A program made the translations under genes and the position numbers. From NCBI GenBank assembly GCA_006226225.1, contig SBHI01000158.1:1-8565 (forward strand): a stretch of DNA of 8,565 nucleotides, in the 5' to 3' direction. The notes below the pieces were generated by a model, which saw only the letters and a list, made by a program, of their open reading frames with translations, did not search any database and was not told the origin of the DNA. Of the stretch, positions 1 through 5,189 are shown piece by piece. The stretch's first letter is position 1. The number at the start of each line of letters is the position of its first letter. Origin of the DNA: Alphaproteobacteria bacterium. GTDB taxonomy: Bacteria > Pseudomonadota > Alphaproteobacteria > Micavibrionales > CSBR16-224.

Positions 1-2
1 GA

Positions 3-401
3 TTAAAAAATCGTGCTGAGGCAGACACCGGCGAGGATGACGGCGATGCCCGACATGACATAGCCGTAATTATTGGCGGCATTGACCATTTTCTCCAGCT
101 CTTCCTTTAAGACCGGATTATCGCTTTTGATGTATTTTTGCAGCTTGGGATAGGCCATCGGCGAAGCGAGAAAAATAATCAGAAAGCTGGTGATGAAGAC
201 CATAAAGCCGCTTTTTGCCGAAGCGGCGAAAAAGATCGAGAGAAAACTGCCGACAATACCGTAGAGAAAGCTCCAATAGCCGATGATGTCGCGAAAAGCG
301 GCCAGCTTTTTGTAAAAATTCTGAAAGCCCTCATGTTTGATGCTTTCGCCCAGATACAAAACGGCCAGAACCAACAGACAAATACCGGTGACCAATGCCA
401 T
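3..401 (-). CDS. small four-helix membrane protein, unknown function
   Basis: This 132-residue protein is complete: ATG at 399-401 on the minus strand and a TAA stop at 3-5. AGGAG lies ten bases upstream of the start, in the 21-base gap after the BON lipoprotein gene, so the two are probably co-transcribed. Hydrophobic stretches at about residues 3-18, 41-60, 66-84 and 112-131 suggest four inner-membrane helices. The loop between the first and second is basic and aromatic (KHEGFQNFYKKLAAFRD), and the loop between the third and fourth is charged (KYIKSDNPVLKEELEKM). There are no obvious catalytic residues and one cysteine. I do not recognise the family. Its place next to a DolP-like lipoprotein suggests an envelope role, by inference only. 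Confidence is high that it is a gene and low on function. Confidence 0.8.
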   Translation of the reverse strand: MALVTGICLLVLAVLYLGESIKHEGFQNFYKKLAAFRDIIGYWSFLYGIVGSFLSIFFAASAKSGFMVFITSFLIIFLASPMAYPKLQKYIKSDNPVLKEELEKMVNAANNYGYVMSGIAVILAGVCLSTIF

Positions 402-422
402 GCTTGTTATACTCCTGAAATT

Positions 423-1145
423 TTAAAATGTTTCACTGACCTGTGCCTGTTCAATCGCGGGTTCTTGACGGGCGGGCGAGCTGAATTCGGGCGGTTTTGC
501 GGGTGCCGCCGTCAAAGCAGGCGGCATTTCGCCGCGCAACCGGACATAGCTGATGACATTGCTGACGCCTTTTGTGCGGCGGGCATGGTCGATGGCGCGG
601 CCGAGCTCGCTTTCATTCTGGGCGACACCCATCAGATAGACGACATTATCAACCGTATCGACCGTGTAATTGATGGATTGCACATCCTTGTCAAAGGTCA
701 GGCGGGTTTTAATGCCGGCGGTGATCAGACTGTCGCCGAGATAACCGCGCACGCCTGTTGGGTCATCGACATTGACCTCGTTAATCACTTCGCGGACACC
801 ATCCGCCAGCCAAGCCAGACGCACGGCATCAACACGCATATCGGGATCAGGCACGGTGCCGGTAATCAGCGCACGGCCTTCACGCACCGTCAGTGATAAT
901 TTGCGGTACATGTCAAAATCATGGCGGAACCATAAATCATGGATTTGCAGACGGATTGCCGTATCGGTTGCCGCAACCTTCAGCCCGCCTTCACGTGCGG
1001 CGGCAACGCCCACCGCCGTACCGCCCGACAGGGCAAGACTGGTCGGTGTGCAACCCGACAAGGTCAGGGCAATCAGGCACAGGGACAGGGCTTTCCCTGC
1101 TTTCGAGAAAGTTTTACCGCATTTCTTTATCACATTGCGTGGCAT
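423..1145 (-). CDS. BON-domain lipoprotein, DolP/YraP-like
   Basis: This 240-residue predicted lipoprotein has a basic N-terminus, a hydrophobic core and the lipobox L29-S-G-C32, so it should be lipidated on Cys32 and lie in the periplasm on a membrane, probably the outer one. Two BON domains follow, at about residues 61-127 and 138-205. Each has the alternating strand/helix pattern with a conserved glycine after the central strand (ALITGTV, VVYLMGVA). A Pro/Ala-rich tail runs from 206 to 240. E. coli DolP (YraP) has the same lipoprotein-plus-two-BON layout and supports outer-membrane integrity. The upstream neighbours rsmI and yraN are also neighbours of dolP in E. coli, which strengthens the match. 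AAGGAG ten bases upstream supports the ATG at 1145. Other BON proteins such as OsmY are soluble and lack the lipobox. Confidence 0.85.
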   Translation of the reverse strand: MPRNVIKKCGKTFSKAGKALSLCLIALTLSGCTPTSLALSGGTAVGVAAAREGGLKVAATDTAIRLQIHDLWFRHDFDMYRKLSLTVREGRALITGTVPDPDMRVDAVRLAWLADGVREVINEVNVDDPTGVRGYLGDSLITAGIKTRLTFDKDVQSINYTVDTVDNVVYLMGVAQNESELGRAIDHARRTKGVSNVISYVRLRGEMPPALTAAPAKPPEFSSPARQEPAIEQAQVSETF

Positions 1146-1223
1146 GAAAGCGTCACTCCTTTAAAAAGATTTTTTGAAAACGGCTGCGGCAGAACACCGC
1201 ACCGGATTATCTCTTCACTCCTG

Positions 1224-1252
1224 ATTCTATTCTATTTTTCGTGAAAACCCAA
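1224..1252 (-). promoter_or_regulatory. candidate promoter for BON lipoprotein gene
   Basis: On the minus strand TTGGGT (1247-1252) is separated by 17 bases from TAGAAT (1224-1229). The -10 matches the sigma-70 consensus at five of six positions and the -35 at only three. Transcription would begin near 1217, giving a leader of about 70 bases before the ATG at 1145. The 113-base gap after yraN otherwise holds only the AAGGAG ribosome site. The gene may equally be read through from rsmI-yraN. Confidence 0.3.
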
Positions 1253-1258
1253 GAGGTT

Positions 1259-1651
1259 TTACATCAGGCGGCCTGCCAGGCGTTTTTGTGCCAAAGGGGG
1301 GCGTTTGAAAAAAGAGGTGACAATCATGACATCAAAACGCATGTCGCAATTGTGATATTGGCTGTGGGCGGCAAGGAACAGCTTTGCCGCATCCGTAATG
1401 CGGCGCATGGATTTTCCCTGCACCGCTTCACCGCCGTCGCGTTCGGTTTTGCGGGCCTTGACCTCGATAAAAGCGATTTGTCCGCCGCGCCGTGCAATCA
1501 GGTCGATTTCGCCCCGTTTGGTTTTGTAACGATGCGCCAGAATTCTGTAACCGTGCAGCAGCAGGTAAATCCTGCAAAATTCCTCGGCAAAATAACCTTT
1601 GCGCCAGAAGCTGCGTTTTTCGTCCTGTTTTTTCTGGCGGGGGGCGCTCAT
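1259..1651 (-). CDS. yraN: UPF0102 / YraN family endonuclease-like protein
   Basis: This 130-residue cytoplasmic protein is the usual length for UPF0102. It has the family's PD-(D/E)XK-type core: GEIDLIA at residues 47-53 (Asp50) and FIEVKAR at 61-67 (Glu63 and Lys65). These are the residues expected to bind metal in this nuclease fold. The N-terminal helix with KGYFAEEFCRIYLLLHGYRIL is also typical of the family. The biochemical role is not established. The fold suggests nucleic-acid processing. The start codon overlaps the rsmI stop in an ATGA arrangement (1648-1651), which implies translational coupling and one transcript. Gene order rsmI-yraN is widely conserved in proteobacteria. Confidence 0.93.
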   Translation of the reverse strand: MSAPRQKKQDEKRSFWRKGYFAEEFCRIYLLLHGYRILAHRYKTKRGEIDLIARRGGQIAFIEVKARKTERDGGEAVQGKSMRRITDAAKLFLAAHSQYHNCDMRFDVMIVTSFFKRPPLAQKRLAGRLM

Positions 1652-2538
1652 TGCTTTTGCAGTTCCAGCAGGCGGTTATACAAAATGCGCTTTTTCAATC
1701 CGGTCTTGTCGGCAATCGCGGCGGAGGCGGTTTTGATGCTTTCTTTGCCGCCATCCAGTGCGGCGATCAGCAGCGCATCGATATCATCCTGCGTTAGTGC
1801 ATCTTTGGCGGCATTTTGATCGGCGGGGGCAATGACAAGTGTGATTTCGCCTTTAATGCCGTCCTTTTCGCAATGGGCGATTAATTCGGAAAGCGGTGCG
1901 CGCAGCACTTCTTCAAAGCGTTTGGTCAGCTCGCGCGCCAAGGCGGCTTCACGGTCGCCCAGCACGGCAAGCATGTCTTTCATACAGGCAGTGACGCGTT
2001 TGGCGCTTTCGTAAAAGACCAGTGTGGCGGGAATTTCGGCCAATGTTTCCAGTTCTTTTTTGCGGGCGGTGCTTTTGGCAGGCAGAAAACCGCTGAACAG
2101 AAAACGGCTGACCGGAAGCCCCGACAGCGTCAATGCCGTGACCGAAGCGCAGGCACCGGGGATGGAATAAACCGGATATCCCGCATCAATACAGGCGCGG
2201 GCAAGGCGGTAGCCGGGGTCGGACATCAGCGGTGTTCCGGCATCAGAGACCAGCGCAACGATTTTATCACCGTCCGAGAGCACATTTAAAAGATGGCGGG
2301 TGGCCTTTTCCTCATTATGGTCGTGATAGGAACAAAGCGGTGCTTTCAGCCCATAAGCGCTTTTTAATTTGGCGGTAACGCGCGTATCTTCACAGGCAAT
2401 GACATCGGCGGCGGTCAGAATATCAACGGCGCGCAGCGTCATGTCACGCAAATTTCCGATCGGTGTTGCGACAATATAGAGTCCCGGCTCTGGCATTCCT
2501 GACGGATTCGGTGTAAAAAAAGAGGTGGGCTGGTTCAT
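1648..2538 (-). CDS. rsmI: 16S rRNA (cytidine1402-2'-O)-methyltransferase
   Basis: RsmI uses S-adenosylmethionine to methylate the 2'-hydroxyl of C1402 in the decoding centre of 16S rRNA. The 296-residue protein shows the tetrapyrrole-methylase-type fold and the RsmI signatures in order: VATPIGNLRDMTLRA (23-37), ACEDTR (48-53), LVSDAGTPLMSDPGYRL (96-112), SIPGACA (126-132), ALTLSGLP (135-142), GFLP (150-153), FYES (175-178), ARELTK (201-206) and GEITLVI (230-236). Length fits the family. The ATG at 2538 has GGAA eight bases upstream. An internal ATG (residue 15) is preceded immediately by AGGA, too close to be used well. The gene is first in a minus-strand run with yraN, and lies divergent to the lpoA-like gene. 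Confidence 0.96.
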   Translation of the reverse strand: MNQPTSFFTPNPSGMPEPGLYIVATPIGNLRDMTLRAVDILTAADVIACEDTRVTAKLKSAYGLKAPLCSYHDHNEEKATRHLLNVLSDGDKIVALVSDAGTPLMSDPGYRLARACIDAGYPVYSIPGACASVTALTLSGLPVSRFLFSGFLPAKSTARKKELETLAEIPATLVFYESAKRVTACMKDMLAVLGDREAALARELTKRFEEVLRAPLSELIAHCEKDGIKGEITLVIAPADQNAAKDALTQDDIDALLIAALDGGKESIKTASAAIADKTGLKKRILYNRLLELQKQ

Positions 2539-2583
2539 TGAAGCGGTTCCGATAACAGCAATATTCTTTTATTTCAAGGTATT
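2539..2583. promoter_or_regulatory. divergent rsmI / lpoA intergenic region
   Basis: This 45-base AT-rich spacer separates two divergent genes, so both promoters must lie here or reach into coding sequence. Rightward, TTGAAG (2538-2543) and TATTCT (2562-2567) are 18 bases apart, each matching four of six consensus positions. Leftward, TTGAAA (2572-2577) has only a weak TGTTAT partner at a 14-base spacing. AAGG at 2576-2579 is the ribosome site for the rightward gene. The elements are weak, and no operator palindrome is visible. Confidence 0.3.
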
Positions 2584-4092
2584 ATGATTATGCTACCCGT
2601 GCCGCGCTGTCAAGCTTTCAGACGAGTCTTTCTCTTTCCGTTTTTGTTGTCGCTGCTGTTTCTGGCAGGCTGTCAATCTTATGGCGGTTTTCCTTATACA
2701 TCGCCCTGGTCGTTCTCGAAACAGGAGGCGCATCAGAAAAATGCGCAAACGGATCAGACCCAGCGTCCTGAGATTGACTGGCAAACGGCGGAAAAACGGC
2801 AAAGTCTGGAAGTTTATTACCATGAGGCCGCTCGTGAAGCCGCAGCACAGCAGGGGGAGGATTACAGCCGCCAGCTGGAGCAGGAGCGGCGTTATCAACA
2901 GCGTTTCGGGCGCGACGGCGAGGTGTCCAGCGAGATTTTGAAACCGCCTGCGGGCAGTCCGGCTTATGAGCGCGGGCCGTCCGCTGTTCCGGCTGCAGGG
3001 CAGCACGAAGTGGCAGTGGCGCTGCTGTTGCCGCTGTCGGGCCAGCACGGCAAACTGGGGAAATCCATGATGCAGGCCGCACAGATGGCGCTGTTTGATC
3101 TGGATAGCAGTAAATTCCGTTTGATGCCGAAAGATACGAAAGGCACGCCGGAAGGCGCGAGCGCAGCAGCGCAGGATGCAATTGCCGAAGGGGCGCAGCT
3201 GATTTTGGGGCCGCTTTTTTCCGATTCCGTTAAGGCCGTGAAAGCGGTAACGGAGCCGCGCGGCATTCCGATGATTGCCTATACGACGGATTGGAAAGCC
3301 GCCGGTCGTAATACTTATGTGATGGGCTTTTTGCCGTTTTCACAGGTTATCCGGGTGACCAATTACGCGCTGCACAAAGGATACAACAATATCGGCTTTT
3401 TCGGGCCGGGGAACGAATATGCCACGATTGTGCTGAGAACGCTGCATTACAGTCTGCAGCAGAACGGCCGTCATATCGCCAAAATCGGCAATTTTTCGAT
3501 GGCACAGCCCGATTTGCATGAAACAGTGCGCGAATTTCTGGAGGCGCCTGCCATCGTCAAGGGTAAAAAAGGCGCCGCCGCTGCGCAGGAACAGGAATAT
3601 GTGCCGCCCTTTGATGCTGTTATGATCCCGGTCGGCGGGCAAGTGCTGCAATCGGTCTCCAATATGTTCAGCTATTATAATGCGCCGCAAAAACGTGTGC
3701 GCCTGCTGGGAACGGGGCTGTGGGACGATCCGACGCTGGTGAATGAACAAACGCTACACGGTGCGTGGCTCGCAGCGTCCGACCCGTCTTTGCGCCGCGA
3801 CTTTGATGCCAATTTCAATACGAATTTCGGGAAAGAACCGGAACGTTTGGCATCGCTGGCCTATGATTCAACCGCGCTGGCGATTGTGCTGGCTAAAACG
3901 CATAGCGGTTACGGCAGTCCTTATGCCCGTGACCGCATTGTTACACCGCAGGGATTTGCGGGCATTGACGGTATTTTCCGTTTTCGTCCCGATAATCTGG
4001 TCGAGCGTGGCCTTGCCGTGCTGGAAATCACAAGAAACGGTCTGAAGGTGATTGACCCCGCGCCAAAAGCCTTCTTTTTTGCGACGAATTGA
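2584..4092 (+). CDS. lpoA: LpoA-like penicillin-binding protein activator lipoprotein
   Basis: This 502-residue lipoprotein has a basic-hydrophobic signal and the lipobox L27-A-G-C30. A Gln-rich linker runs from about 31 to 140. A periplasmic-binding-protein-like domain follows from about 143 to the end, with the strand VAVALLLPLSG (143-153), the LILGPLFS turn (206-213) and the segment GIPMIAYTTD. E. coli LpoA is an outer-membrane lipoprotein that stimulates PBP1A to build peptidoglycan, and the location next to rsmI and yraN matches its genomic place. E. coli LpoA is longer (678 residues) because of an N-terminal TPR domain. Here that part seems reduced to the charged linker, so partner contacts may differ. 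Two starts compete: ATG at 2584 is four bases from AAGG, and ATG at 2590 is ten bases from it. Either leaves the lipobox intact. Confidence 0.87.
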   Translation: MIMLPVPRCQAFRRVFLFPFLLSLLFLAGCQSYGGFPYTSPWSFSKQEAHQKNAQTDQTQRPEIDWQTAEKRQSLEVYYHEAAREAAAQQGEDYSRQLEQERRYQQRFGRDGEVSSEILKPPAGSPAYERGPSAVPAAGQHEVAVALLLPLSGQHGKLGKSMMQAAQMALFDLDSSKFRLMPKDTKGTPEGASAAAQDAIAEGAQLILGPLFSDSVKAVKAVTEPRGIPMIAYTTDWKAAGRNTYVMGFLPFSQVIRVTNYALHKGYNNIGFFGPGNEYATIVLRTLHYSLQQNGRHIAKIGNFSMAQPDLHETVREFLEAPAIVKGKKGAAAAQEQEYVPPFDAVMIPVGGQVLQSVSNMFSYYNAPQKRVRLLGTGLWDDPTLVNEQTLHGAWLAASDPSLRRDFDANFNTNFGKEPERLASLAYDSTALAIVLAKTHSGYGSPYARDRIVTPQGFAGIDGIFRFRPDNLVERGLAVLEITRNGLKVIDPAPKAFFFATN

Positions 4093-4221
4093 CGGAATCG
4101 AAAGAAAACCGCCGTTTTGCCGCAAAAAACATTTAACATTCTTTTACCTTTCCGTGTCATACTGGATGAAAGACGGGAAGAATTGTCCCTTAATATAAAC
4201 GTCTAGCCGGGAGAGAAGCTC
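4093..4221 (+). promoter_or_regulatory. intergenic region upstream of flbT
   Basis: This 129-base AT-rich gap precedes the flbT-flaF pair. TTAACA (4133-4138) and CATACT (4158-4163) are 19 bases apart, a poor sigma-70 match. TATAAA occurs at 4194-4199 without a matching -35. I looked for the sigma-54 GG-N10-GC arrangement used by some alphaproteobacterial flagellar operons and did not find it. Short inverted repeats near 4110-4126 lack a T-run after them, so I do not call a terminator for lpoA. GGGAG at 4209-4213 is a likely ribosome site. Confidence 0.3.
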
Positions 4222-4608
4222 ATGGCCCTTATCATTGATTTAAAACCTTCGGAACGCGTTATTATCGGATCTGCGCTGATTACAAATGATAAATCACGCA
4301 CACGTCTGCATATTGAAGGTTCTGCGCCGATTTTGCGGGAAAAAGACATTATGCGCGTTGATGATGCCGATACACCCTGTAAGAAAATCTATATGTTTTT
4401 GCAGATGATGTATTTATCCGAACATCCCGAAGATATGCATAAGGATTATTTTGATTTGGTGAAAATGATTCAGGATGCCGCGCCCAGTACATCCGTTTAT
4501 TTCATGGAGATCAATGATCTGATTTATGCCGGAAAATATTATAATGCGCTGAAACGTGCGCGTGATCTGATCGACTACGAAAAGGAGCTGACATCTAATG
4601 TCGCATAA
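4222..4608 (+). CDS. flbT: flagellar biosynthesis repressor FlbT
   Basis: FlbT in Caulobacter binds the 5' untranslated region of flagellin mRNA and restrains flagellin translation until the hook is built. In other alphaproteobacteria it can act positively. The 128-residue protein shows the family pattern throughout: LKPSERVIIGSALI (7-20), the segment APILREKDIM (35-44), ADTPCKKIYMFLQMMYL (49-65), then a helical half ending in YNALKRARDLIDYEKEL. Length is normal or slightly short for the family. No signal peptide is present, so it is cytoplasmic. It overlaps flaF by 11 bases, and the flaF ribosome site lies inside its final codons, which points to coupled expression. No flagellin gene is visible nearby, although the family usually sits beside flagellins. 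Confidence 0.95.
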   Translation: MALIIDLKPSERVIIGSALITNDKSRTRLHIEGSAPILREKDIMRVDDADTPCKKIYMFLQMMYLSEHPEDMHKDYFDLVKMIQDAAPSTSVYFMEINDLIYAGKYYNALKRARDLIDYEKELTSNVA

Positions 4609-5098
4609 CAATCCCTATACCCATGCCACGAATATTTATGGCAATAATGCCAAAACTGCCGTGGTGGATCAGCGGACATTGGAAGGGCAGCTTTTGATGA
4701 AGGCGGCGCAGAAGCTGGATAGTCTCAGCAAGCGGCTTGCCACCGGCGAGGTGGTGCCGCAGATGGAAGTCGAAGAGGCGCTCTCCTATAACCGCAAGCT
4801 TTGGACGGTTTTTTCAAGCGAAGCAGGGGAAGATGCACATGCGTTGCCGCAAGAGATTAAAAACAACATCGCCACATTGGCGGTTTTTGTCTTTAAGCGC
4901 ACAATTGCGGTGCTGGCGAATCCCCAACCGGAAAAAATCGCGGCGCTGATTGAAATTAACCGTAATATTGCATCGGGGCTTTTGAAAAACAAAGATCAGA
5001 AAGCGGCAGATGCGCCCGCCGAAGATGCGGAAAAGAAAGCCGTGCCGAAAACGCCGGAAAGTAAGGAAAACAGTGGCACGACGGATGTTCAAACATAA
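4598..5098 (+). CDS. flaF: flagellar biosynthesis regulator FlaF
   Basis: FlaF works opposite FlbT: in Caulobacter it is needed for flagellin synthesis and is thought to help couple flagellin translation to assembly. The 166-residue protein has the FlaF helical domain at about residues 10-130, with RTLEGQLLMKAAQKL, the ALSYNRKLWTVFSSEA segment (61-76) and LPQEIKNNIATLAVFVFKRT (83-102). Usual FlaF proteins end near residue 115-130. Here a Lys/Glu/Ala/Pro-rich tail (131-166) is added, which looks disordered. AGGAG at 4583-4587 within flbT is ten bases before the ATG, so translation is likely coupled. The gene ends with tandem stops TAA TAG. Identity is confident; the role of the tail is unknown. 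Confidence 0.93.
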   Translation: MSHNNPYTHATNIYGNNAKTAVVDQRTLEGQLLMKAAQKLDSLSKRLATGEVVPQMEVEEALSYNRKLWTVFSSEAGEDAHALPQEIKNNIATLAVFVFKRTIAVLANPQPEKIAALIEINRNIASGLLKNKDQKAADAPAEDAEKKAVPKTPESKENSGTTDVQT

Positions 5099-5108
5099 TA
5101 GGGAAAAG

Positions 5109-5146
5109 AAAAAAATTCCTGATTTTAAACACGAGGGATTTTTTTT
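5109..5146 (+). terminator. candidate intrinsic terminator after flaF
   Basis: The arm 5109-5120 (seven A, then TTCCT) can pair with 5134-5145 (AGGGA followed by T residues), giving twelve pairs including one G-U wobble around a 13-base loop. Eight consecutive T at 5139-5146 form the tract. The stem is mostly A-U with only two G-C pairs and the loop is long, so it may be weak. It lies eleven bases after the flaF stop. Confidence 0.45.
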
Positions 5147-5147
5147 A

Positions 5148-5156
5148 TGCTATAAT
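5148..5156 (+). promoter_or_regulatory. extended -10 promoter for the 814-residue exported protein
   Basis: TGCTATAAT is a perfect extended -10 (TG-n-TATAAT, with TATAAT at 5151-5156). No good -35 exists at 16-18 bases upstream, where the sequence lies in the loop of the preceding hairpin. Extended -10 promoters can work without one. Transcription would start near 5163, leaving a leader of about 27 bases before the GTG at 5190. This gives the large gene its own promoter, separate from flbT-flaF. Confidence 0.6.
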
Positions 5157-5189
5157 AGAAAGATATGGAACGCGATTTAGGCAGTTGCA

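Noticed and set aside
138..896. A 252-codon plus-strand open frame opposite the membrane protein and BON lipoprotein genes.
   Set aside because: It lies antisense to two genes with clear signals and domains, has no ribosome site, and its product is a His/Gln/Arg-rich sequence typical of mirror frames.
1180..1205. GCGG...CCGC repeat between yraN and the BON gene as a terminator.
   Set aside because: The stem is four pairs around a seven-base loop without a T-run on the minus strand.
4105..4130. Short inverted repeats (AAAAC/GTTTT, TTTTG/CAAAA) after the lpoA-like gene, considered as a terminator.
   Set aside because: Stems are five pairs and no T-run follows on the plus strand.
4093..4221. 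Search for a sigma-54 or sigma-28 flagellar promoter upstream of flbT.
   Set aside because: No GG-N10-GC pair and no sigma-28-like TAAA...GCCGATAA arrangement is visible.
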